Below, piece by piece: positions 46,691 through 59,745 of a stretch of 64,000 nt of DNA. Numbering within the stretch: the first letter of the stretch is position 1; every line of letters begins with the position of its first letter. The stretch lies in contig VWZS01010874.1 in NCBI GenBank assembly GCA_013397075.1, forward strand, positions 991,522 through 1,055,521. The letters are read 5' to 3'. The translations under genes and the position numbers were made by a program. The stretch is from Rhabdornis inornatus. Its lineage: Eukaryota > Chordata > Aves > Passeriformes > Rhabdornithidae. A model generated the notes under the pieces. The model was not told the origin of the DNA. It searched no databases and saw only the letters and a program-made list of their open reading frames with translations.

Positions 46691-49652
46691 GTCCGCCTCG
46701 CTGTCCCTCCGAGCAGCTTAGCCCCACGTGGAGCTGAGCCAGGCTGTGCCTAACCTGCCAGCTTGTCCCATGTCCCGCTCCGTGCTGCAGGATGCGATCC
46801 TAGCTCGATCCATCGAACACCTGCCGTGCCAGTCCCCGTCAGCGAGCAGATCTCCCGCTGGGAGCTCAGGGCTCCTGATGCGCTCTCGGTTTCTGTAGCA
46901 CTTCAGTAGTTCCATCCTGGGCTGGTTTGGAGTCGGTGCTTTAGCAGAAAAGGCCAGAATTTCAGCGTGTGAAATTCACTCAGTTTCATGAGTGCATAGC
47001 CTGACTTAGAATCTAGAACGTTGTAATATTTAATCTTCTGCAAGAAGGTACATGGAAAAGAGTTTGAATGCTCATAAACCGTTTTTTATCTCCTCTGTGG
47101 TCAGTCTCTCCCTGAGCCAGGTTGATCTAGCAAAGTTGCAGCCTTAGTTAGTCAGGTGGACACATTCCAGCGTTTGAAGATGTGTTTGAATTGTGACCAT
47201 CTTCCTGTGCCTCCTGTGCCACAGCTTCGTGTGCAGGAGATGTGAAGGAGCCATGCTGGAATTCACATCTGGTAATTCCCACAGCTGAGCTCTCCTGGTC
47301 TCCCGCGAGCCAGGGAGGGGCAGTTTGGAAAGGATCTGTTGGACAAAGTTGTGTAGAAGAGTGAAATTACAGGAGTTCATCAGTGCCCATTCTTCTGTCA
47401 TTCATTCTGACCATAAATGTGCTCCATCACTTTTGCTGTGTAGCAGAAGCTTTTCTTAACCAAATTTCATTTGGTTATTAATGGACTGTTTATGACCAGC
47501 TTTGTCACTTTTTTGGGTTTTTCCTCTACGCTCAGCTTTGGAAATTCATGATTACCATCAGCACAAGGTAGATTCTGCCTTGGAAGGATTCATTAGGTGT
47601 AAAATTATAATCATACGGTTGTGTGTTTTGATAATCTGAGACCAAAAAATAAGGCTCAAAATCTGGTTCTCTTCCTGACTGACTGCTTCCCTCAAGTATT
47701 GTTGCCTCCAAGAGAGAACTTATTAAAGTGACAATAATCAGTTGCAGAAAATACAAGTTTGTGTTATTCTTTAGAGAAAACTGAGCCTGTTGAAACTGTT
47801 TAGAACAGGACTTCAGTTCTGCTCTCTGAAAGTCTTCTCCTCCAGTGGGCTGGGTATCCTTTAATGTCTAAGGAAATTTTACAGGACTAGAGGAATTAGT
47901 TCAAGGGAAAGTTACTGTAACTTGAGGACTGGCTGGCCCAGATCCACTTGAGCTGTTGAAATAGAAGCTGTACTTGGCAGACCCAGTCCTGTAAGGCTCT
48001 GTTCTTGGTGGATGTTCATCCTTAAACATAGGAGTTTAGTGTATTGTTGTTAGGCCAACATACACTTTTGTGATTATGTGGCTGGTGAGAAAGTTGTTTT
48101 ATGTAGGCAAAAAGTTAGCCAGTGGAAAAAAAAAATTAAAATACTCTTCTGTTTTATGTCTAAAACTATGCAAAAAAATATAGTAGCACGCATAGTTAAA
48201 TCAGAAATTAAGTTGTGTTAACTCTGGTGCCTAGAGTGAAAAACCCAAGAAGTGAAGAAGTAATGAGATAAATTATTCTAATAGTAAAATAAAATATATT
48301 GTTACTGTAGATAAATAAATTTGCTTACTCTTTATATATTGTAATTTGGACTAGATAGTGTTCCCTCTATTCTTATTGATAACAAAACAAGACTTTTAAG
48401 ATACTAGCAACTTCCCTCAAGTACTTTTATGATGGTCTGTTAAACAGTGTCTCTTAATTTTCTTGTTTATTTCTTCCAAATGTAGATACCAGTATTGTTT
48501 TGGAAATGAATGCAGTAGTTGGAAGGATCTGCTGGATCTGAATATTTGGGGTAATGGGTACTCAGACTTGTCCTATCTTTATTTTGCTCAGAGTGGTGTA
48601 CGGCTTCAGGTTCTTCTAGCATTTTGATGTATAGTCAGATTTCTGAAAACGCAGATGGATTTGGAGAGGTTTCAGAAAACATTCATTCAGTGGCTGTTGC
48701 CTTGGTGTCTTTTTCAGGATGTGTTTTTCTAGTCTTGAGAGACTTGCCTGGCACCAGGTAAATGAAGTGTCTGAGAAGTGGTGCCATAGTAGAGGGGAAG
48801 GCAGGTAGCAGCGTCTGTCCTGACTGCTGTCACATGTCAACTGCTGCTCATACTTCTAAGCAACGTCAGGAGATTGAACCTGAGGTGTTTTGTAGCTGCC
48901 CACTCAATTCTCAGTGGCAGCTGTGAAACTCTCTGGGGCTTGGGCAAATTTGCTTGGCTGTTTGGCAGAGCTCTGAGCAGCAGCAAGGGCACTGAAGCTG
49001 TCTGTGTGCAGGATACTCTTATCTTTCACCCATGCTGAATTTTCCAAGTCCTGTGTGTTAGACTCAGATACCTGATACTGATCATTCTTCAGCTTGCTCC
49101 ATTACCAAGTTTAAGGCGAGCATCATGAAGAAATAAGATCTCTCTACTGATGACACTTTGGACTTAAAAGTATTGTTTGAGTTTTAATCCTCAGATAGTT
49201 TTCTGAAATGTCGTGGTTTAATAAAGCAGCTTCACTATAAATACTACTATTGCCTAACTGTACTTTAAGTGATGTTTCCAGTGATGCACACTTCTGTTCA
49301 ACTGGCCCTTATATTCCTATGGGTAAGACTTAAAAAAAAGGCAGTTTGGCAAAACTTTGTGTTATTAGTGGTTGGCTGTAGAACCTGAGGAATGGTAGCA
49401 AACTTGACTAACAGCTGAATCATAACAGGAGTTGATTACCTGCCTGGAAGATTGCCTTGTTTATCTTTGGTTTTATTGGCACTGCTGGTACCTTGCCCTT
49501 AAAGACAGAGTCATCTTCTGCAATAGTCTGTGTTTTGTTCAGCTGAAAACAGGAGTCAGTGATCAAAGTGTCTGGAGTTATAAACTGCGTAAAATTACAC
49601 TTCAGCACTGCCACCATCATAGCCACATTTGTGGTCACTTTGTTAAATTACA

Positions 49653-49677
49653 GTGGTTAACAACTGCTGTTAACCAC
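49653..49677. repeat. Perfect 10-bp inverted repeat
   Basis: GTGGTTAACA and TGTTAACCAC flank the loop ACTGC. Each arm contains GTTAAC, an HNF1-like half site. It lies in the upstream SHTN1 intron. Confidence 0.85.
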
Positions 49678-51200
49678 ACATATACTAGAGGTATTTATAT
49701 TGACTGTGTTTTTTTCTTCATTTTCGAAAGGTCTAACTTTGCTCTGTGTTTGTTGGCTGGATTTGATGGAGTGTGATGATTTCTGTTCTCTAGTCCCAAG
49801 CACTATGGCTCCCTGTATATTTTTTTTTAATCATGATCTATTTGATCTCATAAAACTTTTTCTTATTATGTCAGCACCTTTAAATAAGGGAATATCTCTC
49901 TTCTAATTTGTTATATCTATCTTCTTAGGAACATGCTGGACTGCCAATCTGACAGCAATATCTCAGAGCAGTACCTTTTAAAAGTGTGCTGTTGACAAGC
50001 TCCTAATGTGGTCTGACAAATTTATTCTACTTTGTGGCAGATAGGTAATTTTTATAGCCAGGGGAATTTCTTAGGACACCTTGTTGGCTGCTGTCTTCTC
50101 CTCTGTAGTCACCTGTTCTATTTTTTTCCCCATGTACCTGTGTGGATATCTTCATACACAGCAGCCATCATTCCCCAGCAGAACCCATCCTGCTTGAATG
50201 TATTAGAGTTCAAGTGTTTTTCCCACTTCAGTTTCTTGTGTTGAGCCCTATCTTTTTTTTCACAAACTTGTGAAGGCAAATCTTTTGGTGTGAACTTAGT
50301 GGTTGGTCTTCAACAAGCAGTGGTGTGTTTAGTTTTCCTGCCCTGTTTTTTGCAAGGAAGCTGTAAGACTGCAAGATGCAAATTCAGAGTTTAATTAAAT
50401 TTATTTGTACACACTTTCACAGATTTGAGTAAAATCAGATCATATGGGAACATAGATGCAGGAACTGACTTACACAGGTGATTTGTATTTGTTTATTATT
50501 TTAACAACTGTTAGATAATTGAGCTGTGTAGGTTTCAGGAAATGCAAGATATGTGACCAAAAGCTTGGTTTGCCCATGTAGGCTTTTGATAATAGGTTTA
50601 TGTATTGTGAGTTAAGATTTGGAGTAATTGTAGAGTGATGAGTGTAATGCTGTCCCATAGGTTCCCCTTAACAGAAGGAGGTGTTAAAAATCCTACCCAG
50701 GCACTGTTTGAAAATAGTTTGCACCTGGCTGGTGCTGCTGGTGCCTTACTGCATCCTATTGAAACACCGATTAGTTGGACTTAGCAGAAGGGATCTTTGA
50801 GCCTAAAATGGTGAACAAGGGAAAGATTGATCCCTTTTGGCTTTTTTTTTATCCTTTTGACAGCACTTCACTTCACTTGTGCATGCTGTACATGTAGGAG
50901 ACCATTGTTGTTCAAGAGTTTTAACAACATTCTTGGCCTGGTTCTTCCTATTCCACGTAGACTGGGAGGAGCAGTGTGGTGGCAGCAATTCCATTAAAGC
51001 TTCTGGTGCTGACAGGGGTAATTCTGTCTCTAATGATATATCCCAAAAGCCAGGTGTTAGTTTACTTCCACCATAGCTTGTTTCATCTGGAGCAGAGGAC
51101 TTCTTGCACTGTCAGCTCCTTCTCTTGCCTGTACCAGTAAAGACATGCCTGGTCCATGATATGGAAGCAAAAACAGAGGAGTGACGCTTGCTTTGACAGC

Positions 51201-51229
51201 TCTACTTATTTTTGGAGTAAATAAGTAGA
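51201..51229. repeat. Perfect 11-bp inverted repeat
   Basis: TCTACTTATTT and AAATAAGTAGA flank the 7-base loop TTGGAGT. It could form a hairpin in DNA or pre-mRNA of the upstream SHTN1 intron. It has no further recognisable context. Confidence 0.85.
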
Positions 51230-52848
51230 TCTGAAATCCTGCAGTGGCATTGCTTGTTGATTTGGCATGGAATGGCTCTCAAATCGACTTGAAAGCCACT
51301 CTGGTTTGCAATATAAATACTAAAGTATATGCATGTAGCATTTTTAAAGTTTGGGGTTTTTTCATTTAATTTGTGTTTTTTTAATATGCAGCTTTAGGGA
51401 AGGGGTTGATTAATTTTTTAATAAAAAGAGTAGGAAGAGTCACCACCTCACTCTGTGTAAATGAAGATGTCGTTCCTGTTGTTCATTGTGAATTACAGTC
51501 ATTATATACTTTTAGCCTTATGGCCTTGTTTTAGTAATAACTGCTTTTCAGCCATAGTAAGTACCTAATATATAAAGCATCTAATTTAGATAACATTTAC
51601 ATTTTGGTAGCAAATTCAGTTTCAGGAGACACAGGTTGACAACTGAAAATCAAAAGACTAAGTTACAGTTAAAGGAGCTTCTGCATAAAAAGTTATCTAC
51701 TTAATTTAATACTGGTAAGGGGCGTTGATATGTTTACAGGACAGTCCCTTCTGGCCAGCTGAGCTATGGAGTGAGTACTTGGTGAATAAATGAGGTCACT
51801 GTTGTGAAGGAACATGCTGTGTTCACTCACATTGGCTATTTTGGGGTTTTACTCTTTTTACTGTAAGAAAGAACAGGGTTGGCTCAGAATATGTTTTGGG
51901 TGGCTTAAGACCTATAGCCGAGAATATTCTGTTATTTTCTCCTTCAGGGCTAATGATTCAGCGTTCTCTGTTCATGGAGCCTGTGAAGAGAGCTGTGGAG
52001 GGTGGGGCAAATCTGTATTTACATTTTTCAGTCATTTGTAAAGTATCAAATGGCAAGAATGACTTTGCCTTAGAGGTGAGCAAACACAAGCAGTTTCCAA
52101 GTATGGAGAAACTTGAATGGTATCTGTTGGTACATTTTTTATTCCTTTTTTTGCATCTGGATGGTAGAAGTCTCTTCCCTTGTTTTCCTGAAGGGAACAG
52201 GGAGTAGCTTGGCAGTGGAGCAGTGACCAAGAGGATTAGCCTTTGTGCTCCTGTGTAGGAAATGCGATTTCACCAGTGTGAAATTTCTTTTCACAGGTTT
52301 CTTTTTTGTTCATCTACTTGTTGGATTTTTGTTTGTTTGTTTTTTCCTGCTTCTTGGGCATGGGTGGTGGGTTGGAATTTTGGGTACATGAGGAGAAGTG
52401 GGGACAAAGTAAAGGGATGGATGGGAGACCCTGGTTTTACTGGTGCACAGATCAGCTACTGTGCAGGTACCCATGTATTGCATCAACCATTCTTTCTGGG
52501 ACTGATCTGTAACCTGAGTCAGTGTGGGTTTAAAATGGTCACTGCAAACCAGTATATTCACCTTGTAATTTTTGAACTCAATCAATGAGATTGTTTAACT
52601 CTACATTGATCAAGAATTGATTGTTAGGGGAGCTACCATCTTTTTCAGACACTTCCTAATTGCTTCAATTCTAGAAGGCTGTCCAGTTCATAGATATTAA
52701 TAGGCTATTAATGAAGTTTATGGTTCGTGTTATATAAGAAGTCTGTGTAGACAAACAGAAGAATGTTCAATTTAATCAAATGAAGAGCTAATTTGGGAAG
52801 AGGTACTGCTATATTAACTTCTTTCTTTTTTTTTTTTCACTTGTGTAG

Positions 52849-52901
52849 CTATTGGCGAATATGAAGAGCTTAGAGCAGAAAATAAGAAAACGAAAGAAGA
52901 G
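52849..52901 (+). CDS. SHTN1: SHTN1 (shootin-1) coding exon 2
   Basis: Shootin-1 is a cytosolic protein of axonal growth cones that couples actin retrograde flow to L1-CAM adhesion and so promotes axon outgrowth and polarity. This 53-nt exon begins after TAG (52846-52848) with the last two bases of a split Ala codon (CT). It reads IGEYEELRAENKKTKEE, matching the human IGEYEDLRAENQKTKEK segment with conservative changes, and exits in phase 0. The donor is GAG|GTTTGT, weak at positions +3 and +4 but with G at +5. The segment is the start of the N-terminal coiled coil. Exon numbering assumes the human structure. Confidence 0.93.
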
Positions 52902-55900
52902 GTTTGTATATATCAATTATTCATTTAATAATGAAATGCTAAATACCAGAATGCCTTGTGGACTGTTGCAGATTGTTGACTGCTTTTTTGCTGTTACTTA
53001 CTAATAATAACAACTATTACTTGTTTCTGTATATTTTGAGGAGCGATGAATGCAACTATCACGACTATTCTGGCTGCACCATTCCCAAAAAGTTCCTGTA
53101 AATACATATTAAGTGATTGCTGCTTTACCAGATTTTGAGTGATTACAGTGGGAGCATAGACCAAGTCACATGTTCAGATAAAATTGATTCTCTTTGATCT
53201 AAGTCTTGTTTTATTATGACTTCATTTGCACTGGGGACTTAATTACTGAGAAGAAAAAAGGAGAAAAACTTCCCTCAGCTTCTGAACATTCAGAATGTAG
53301 GAATGTGATTTCTGAAGGTAGGGAGGAATGGAGGGGAGTCAGTGCTACACTGTATTGTAAGCAAAATTCTCCTTTCTCCAGTGTGAGTGAGCTGAAGATG
53401 TAAGAAACCTGTTAGTTTTCAAATCCCTGTTTGCTGCCAAGACATGTAGGTTTAATTCAGCTTCTTCTGAAATCATTTTGGAAGGGTCATTTTTAGTTAC
53501 AAATGTTTCAATTCAAGGCTGTATTGGGAAGACCTTGTCCTTAACCCTTTTCTTATTGTTAAAGAAAATTTGAAACTTATGTTGACTTATGATTTAGCAA
53601 AGATTATGTGTATTTCTGCCGAGGTCAGCCTGTTGTGCTTCATTCCCTCCCATCCTCTGACCTCCTTGTCCTTTTCACTTTGATTGTTGCTGCATTCCTG
53701 CTCTGCTGTCCTTCACCAACGTCTTGGATATCCCAGGAAATCTGTCCTCTGTCTTTGCTGTTTGGAAGAAATGCTCAGAAGAAAATGAGAATAAAACTGA
53801 GTTAGACCAGGATTTCATCCAGCCCAGAATGCTGTCTCTGACAGCAGAAAGGGAAGCATGTAGGAGCATGTTTAATACCTGGTCAGGTTTCTCTTGCAGT
53901 CTCCAAACCTGGGAGTGATTTCAGCATCCTGCCCTGCACTGCTCTCTTCCTTTAGTTTGTCCCATGCTGGCTGTTGGCTTCTATCACATGGTGGGAGTGC
54001 CATGCCAGGACATGTGTACAGTCCATGAAAAACAGACTCCCCAGCTTTGCCCTGAACCCAAGTCATATCAGCTTTGGTGTTTCTTCAGCAAAGCTTTGTT
54101 TAGCTTGGGAAGGGAGGAATGGAGAGACTTCCCTGAGTTACATGTTATTTAATTTTTTTTTTCTTCAAAGGGAATTTCACTGAAAAATTTTATTTCTGAA
54201 ATTGAGACGGAATGAGATGTTCTGAGGTTGTTTCTTCCATTCTGCTCTTCTTGCCTCCTTGCTCCTCTCTCTCACAAGTCTTCTTTCCTACAGCTGCATA
54301 TCTCTAGCTGCTCCTGTGTGTTTCATCTGGAGGCTGCTTTGAACTTTTTCAGAATGCTTGCGTAACACCCAAAAGTCTTCCAACCCTGAGCACATGGGGA
54401 TTACGTTCCCAGCTGAGCAAATTAGTTAAACACGTGCTCAGGGCTGGATTTTCTGTTGTTACGCAAGTTTTCTCCTTCCAGAAACTCCATTCTGCAAATT
54501 GGTGTGCTTGTGTAAGCAGTCATGGTTCATTGTTCAAGTGCTTGGACTCAAGTGGTTCAGTGTGAGGCTCTAAGTGCATTTCTTCCACCAAAAAAAACAA
54601 CATCTACTGATACAGAGTTCATGGTTATGTTTGCTTCTAGTGCCAATACTGGAAGAAACTATTCCTTGTGTTATGCAGGGCAAAGTAATCCTGAAGGTCC
54701 TTAGCATGCCTTGCCTTGTTTCTTAGTTTGTGCTTTTCAGGATCAAACCTGCTGCTGGAGAAATGTAGCACAGACTTTCTCTGCCTGTGGTTCTGGGGAA
54801 GTTGTGGGTGACTTCTCTTCTGGTTCTGTCACTGTCTGTCACTATGAATGTCAGCAAATGGCTCCTTCTGTATCAATTGTGGTCACATAATTGCATCGAC
54901 AGGAGAATGAGAAGTTAATTTTTTTAGCAGGTGACTTGCAGACTGTGTGTGGAAAGTGTCACGAGGAACTAAATAGCACTCTGCGTCTGTGTGCTTTTGG
55001 TACACTTGGAATACTTTTCTAAGTCACTACTGTACTTGTATGGCTCTGAAAGATGAGCTGTGCGTGCAGAAATTGTCCTAGTTTCCATTAGACACATGGC
55101 ACTTAGTGGGTAATGGGCAGCTAGTTTAAGATATAATTTTAATTTTTGAAAATTTATGCTCTTTGTTCCATATGTTTTCTTGAAATTAGGAAGTAAATTG
55201 ACTTTTACATGGATTACTTTGTTCAAAGCACTGGTGCTTTAAAGGGATGCTAATAACCATGAAAATTCAGGAGCAAAATACAAGAGCTTTGGTCCACAAT
55301 GTCTCTTCTTCATTGCCTTGCAAAACTGCCAATTTGGAGACCACTGGTGGAGTCTCTGACATCATTTCCCCAGACATGTTTTGTTAGTGTTTTTAATACT
55401 TTTAGAAACAATGGAGCCAAAATTATATTGGCAGATTACGTCTCTTAGGTCACCTTTTTTAATTGATGTAGCCAACAAAACATTCATCCAGCCCCCCAAA
55501 AATGGATAACTAATGTTCAGCTGCACACAGATGTGGGTAACTTAATATGCAGTTCTGACATATTCAGAGTCAGATCATGAATAAATATTTGACTACTTGC
55601 TAATCACACAGAAATGACTCTGAATGCTGGTTTTGACAGTGTTTTGTCATGCTGCCAGTAAGGAAAAAAAAAGCAGGACAGCTATCCAAAACAGTAGGTG
55701 TAATACTGTATCTCTGATACATCATTCATGGTGTTTGCTCTGTTAAAGCACATGGATACAGTGGATTATATGTTTTATCACCAAGTGGGAACAGGGAAGG
55801 GATTCTGCCTTGGTAACATGCTCATTGTTTCTCTGAGTAGAGTATTGCAAATGTCACTGGATACTTTTGAGCACTGCACCAAACTCACAATTTTAGAACA

Positions 55901-58900
55901 AGCATTAAATCTGCATACATTTCACAATCTGTGTAAATGGGGAAGAATTGTGTCTTGTGTTGCTTAGCAATGGTTTGATTGACTATATGACTACTACGTG
56001 AACTTCTTGCATCTTAATATCTGGACTGAACAATCTCCCTGTTGTTTTTGCCCTTTGAAGGCCTTTTACTGAAGTCTGTAGGAGCTTACGTTGGCAAAAT
56101 AGTTGGCAAAAAAGAAGTCTGTTAATAGAGAATAGACAAGAAACTAGAAATTAAAGTATTGCCTTGTGTATTGGGTACCTAGAAGGTCAAAATCTGGAAG
56201 GAGTGGGATCAACAAATCTTCTGAACTCATGCCTGCAAAGATGGGAGTTATTCACAAAATTAATTTTGACAACTGGACTGTTAATTTCTAAAAATACAGA
56301 TGAAATGTATTTCTACTGCTAGGAGATTATCACTGACTCCTGTAGCCAAATCAGGACTGCAGTATTGTCTGTTTACGTTGTTGGGGTTTTTATAAGTGAG
56401 ATAATGGTGGTATAAATATTAGATTACTAATACTAGATATATTAAATAAAATAGAATAAATGCTGATTTTACTTTGCAGAGAAGCTGGAACTCTTAATTA
56501 AGTTAAAAACGGGAAATTGACTGGCAATCCAGGAGCTACAAAGTTTTGAAGTTTTATTCAAGGGTACATTTAGTTTGGAGCTATCCCTCAACACAGAAAA
56601 GGGGAAGCTTAGTATATATATGGAAACTGTTTCTCCTCAGCAGTTGTATGTGTTGAATGTGGAAAGTGAACAGTAGATTTTATAGTAAGGTTATGCTATT
56701 TGCCTTTTACTATTTAGGAATAGTGATACTTTTGTCCATTAATTGTTGTATTGTGTGTACCTTGAATTGCTTTTTTGAAAAGTGAGATGGTTATGAACTT
56801 TTAAGACTTCTGTGGAGCGTTTTATGAGCGTTTTATTGTGGAGAAGCTCGTATGTCTAAATTTTGATTTTTAAACTTTTCAGTTTAAAGGTAAGGTCAAT
56901 TTATTTTAAAGGGTGACAGTATTTTTTATCATGAAACATAGTTTATAGGCTTTTTATTTTTGTGTAAATTTTGAATTTCAAACAGTTTAAGTGGTTAAAG
57001 AAAATCTCAAATTTTCTGATTCTTAGAAGATAAGCTAGGGAATTTTTTGGAAGGACCTGTAGCAGCTCTGCTTGCATGGCTCTGATTGCAAGACAGAAGG
57101 CAAAGTGCTTTCCATTGATCATTTCAGCAAGGGCAGCAATCTCCTGCTCTCCTTTTCTTCCTCCTCTTTCATTCTGAAGCACAGTAGCAGCAAAAGGAAG
57201 GTATTGAGAAAACTGCAACTGGGAGCAGGAATTGCTCTGCAGAGACCCAAGCCTAGAGACCCTGATTGTGCAGAGAAATGTTGCAGTTATGAGGAGAATA
57301 GTCAGCTTGCCGTGGTCCAAATGGAGCTCTCTCTGCAAATAGCACTCGAGGTGAAGTGGAATAGGTCATTTAACTTCCCCTTTCACTGCACAGAGAAAGC
57401 TGCTTTGCCGTACAGCCTGCTGCCTGGAGGATTTTTAAAGGAGTTTTTCCTGTCATTGGGATGAGGGAGTGTGCTATGTCCTCTACATCAAGGTTTCCAT
57501 CAGTAGGAAAGTTGTTGGCTTCTACAAGCAACAGATGAGATCCGTAAAATGCTAATGTTCCTGGTTTTTAAACTGAGCACTAAAGGCGTTTGCTCACTTA
57601 ATGTGCAGTGGGCTGAAAGCTTGCAGTGTGCAGAACAATCCGTGGGTGAAGCATGCCAGTGTGGCTCCAGTGTCTTTCTTGGGAAATCCGAGGAGGCAGC
57701 AGCTCACACCAGTTCCCCTTCTCCGGCAGAACTGTGCTCTGCAGAACAGCCAGAAACTCCTTCTGCATCTTTCTCTGCCTTCTGCTCTTAGACTGCACTT
57801 CTGCCACAAAGGTAACACAAATTTTTGCTGAGGAAACAGAGGAGGGCACCAAGCAGTAAGATTCATGCACAGATTTCATGCACAGCTCTCCTCTGCAAGA
57901 TTCTCCTAACAGGTTCTTTGTTAACAGGGCCCCAGGGAGCGGTGAGTCCTCGTCCTGTGCTGCTTTCTCAGCACGTCTTTGCTTCTTCTGCAGCTCTGCC
58001 TTGTTTCACAGTGTTACAGCAGCTGGTGACTGTCCCCCTACTCAGCCCCTGTCCCTTGAAGCCTCATCATTCCAGTGCCATGAGAAGAGAGATTGCTTGT
58101 TGAGTGCAGCTCCTTTTGGTCACACAGATCAGCTGCCCCAACACCAGTGGCATCCTCACCTTGCCTGAGAGCAGATCCTTCTTTGGGTCTCATCCAACAT
58201 TCTCTGTAGCTGATAGAAGAGTTCTCTTGAATTTGGCTGCCTTTGAATCAGACTCTCCCCCTTCTTGTTGCTTAACAGCAGGCTCCTTTCCCAGCTAACT
58301 CAAAGTGGCTCCTCATGTGGAAAAACTCAAAATCGAGCAAAATCATTTCAGGGTTGGTTTTTTTTGGTTTTTTTTTACCCAGTTTTGTTCCAGTGGCCAG
58401 CATCCTTGTAATTGGAGTTGCACTGTAAGGAGCTCAGTCACACAGATCTCTTCCAGAAGTTAACTCATGGTGTTAGGTTGATTTGTTGCTGTGGACATGC
58501 CCAGCCACATGTGAGGAAGGATGTGTGTGTAAGGCACCTTGTGTGCCAGTCATACTTCCCCCTGGGTCATGTGTTCTTTACACTGTGGTTAATCACTGAC
58601 TGTGTCTCTTGTGGATTTTACTCACTTCTTTGAGTTCTTTCATTTACTTACAGAATGGTTTGTCTTAGAAAACTCTATTTAACATCTGTTTTATTCTTTC
58701 TTTTTGAAGAAACCGTTCCATCATAAGATCAGTAATTCCTGGCCTATGTAGTGTTAGCAATAACCACAAAATTAATAAAACTGGGGTGATGGGAACTCTT
58801 TAAAACATGAAAATGAGTGCCTTTCTCTCTAAAAAGCTGAAACTTTGCTTATGATGTAATGAAATTAATCATCAGGGACATGCTGTTTGGCTTTAAGGTT

Positions 58901-59322
58901 TTCCTTGCACATGGTGGGTATAGAAATGTAGGCCTCTTTTCTGAGTCTATTTGTGTTAAAGGAACTAGATTTAAAGCCTATTTTTGACATGCAAACTATT
59001 GCTTCTACTGTTGGTATAATGTGGAAAACTGTTTATATCAGTTTTGGATAGTGTATCTCTTTAAAATATTTTCAGAGTAGCTCTGAATCAGAACCTAAAT
59101 CAAGTACAGCATGCCAGCTTGGCTAGGAAATACTCTGAGTAATGAATTTTTTATGCATAATTTCCATTGATCTTACATGGCTGAAAGGAAAAAGAAATGC
59201 TTTGATAGGCTTCTGTATATTATTGTGCTGCAATTGATCTTGGTTGATTTTGCATGTTGTGACTGACTGCTAATTAAATAACTGGGATCAGTGTTTCATT
59301 TCAATTTTCTCTTCTCTTACAG
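52902..59322 (+). other. SHTN1: SHTN1 intron between coding exons 2 and 3
   Basis: This 6.4-kb intron runs from donor GTTTGT to acceptor TTACAG. It is AT-rich and mostly unique. It holds a probable old interspersed repeat near 53800-53870, a small direct repeat TTCATGCACAG at 57861-57871 and 57874-57884, and T/G-rich runs near 58352-58377. Overlapping frames at 57549-58168 in several phases match no known protein. Confidence 0.85.
53800..53870 (+). mobile_element. Possible ancient amniote interspersed repeat fragment
   Basis: The words ATCCAGCCCAGAATGCTGTC and TCTGACAGCAGAAAGGGAAG resemble a core I remember from old reptile and bird repeats (ATCCAGCCCAGTATCCTGTC followed by TCTGACAG). The element class is not certain. 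A repeat library search would decide. Confidence 0.35.
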
Positions 59323-59383
59323 TGTGACAAAATCAAGCAAGAACGAGATGAGGCTGTCAAAAAGCTGGAGGAGTTTCAGAAAA
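59323..59383 (+). CDS. SHTN1: SHTN1 (shootin-1) coding exon 3
   Basis: The 61-nt exon lies between acceptor TTACAG (59317-59322) and donor GTAAGC (59384). It enters in phase 0 and reads CDKIKQERDEAVKKLEEFQK plus the first base of the next codon. The human segment is CDKIRQERDEAVKKLEEFQK, so there is a single K/R change. The charged heptad-like pattern continues the N-terminal coiled coil. It splices in frame to the exon at 63455. Confidence 0.96.
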
Positions 59384-59728
59384 GTAAGCTGATAATGTCA
59401 GTGGGATTTTCTTGATGTAGACCAATATGAACATAGTTCTGCACACTCTACAGCAGTGTTAAGAATACTGAGATTCAGGTCCACATGCTGTCTCTCCTTG
59501 AAAGCTGAGTTTAAGGAGCTAATCCAGTGAGAATTTGCCCACAGTCAGAATAAATGCTGTTACAGCATTTGTACTCTCTGGCACCAGTAGTCATTGTCAA
59601 GGTGCAGAGTAGTGAAAATACAGTGGTACAAATGTGGCTCTATCTCAGCTGGATTCTGCAAGTGACTTTTGGAATGATGCATGCTTGAAGTGAGTGGGAT
59701 TTGATGCGGTTGCTGAGATTCTTAGTGG

Positions 59729-59745
59729 TAATAATAATAATAATA
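59729..59745. repeat. Short (AAT)n microsatellite
   Basis: Five AAT units run in a row in the SHTN1 intron. Confidence 0.9.

Larger units (their letters stand above)
46200..46920 (+). promoter_or_regulatory. SHTN1: CpG island, probable SHTN1 promoter
   Basis: CpG density and GC content rise sharply at 46210 and fall after about 46880, except for an AT-rich patch at 46405-46435. The island lies about 6 kb upstream of the first recognised SHTN1 exon, in the right place for the transcription start. It contains a canonical CACGTG E-box at 46725-46730 and a CAGAC/GTCTG palindrome at 46670-46690. No coding start resembling shootin-1 is visible. It could alternatively belong to a divergent non-coding transcript. 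Confidence 0.65.
46921..52848 (+). other. SHTN1: Upstream intron of SHTN1 (or 5' flank), no exon found
   Basis: If transcription starts in the CpG island this is intron 1. I searched for a sequence encoding the human-like start MNSSDEEKQLQLITSLKEQ ending in a split Ala codon before a GT donor and did not find it. The sequence is AT-rich and unique. Two small palindromes are listed separately. It ends in a long pyrimidine tract (52820-52839) and the TAG acceptor at 52846-52848. Confidence 0.55.

Noticed and set aside
51814..52041. Frame ending a segment KKEQ|G before a GT, similar to the end of the shootin-1 first exon (SLKEQ)
   Set aside because: Only four residues agree; the preceding sequence is hydrophobic and unlike the acidic shootin-1 start, and the donor is poor.
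57549..58168. Cluster of overlapping frames in SHTN1 intron
   Set aside because: Frames in several phases over the same stretch with no protein similarity; no exon borders that keep the shootin-1 phase.
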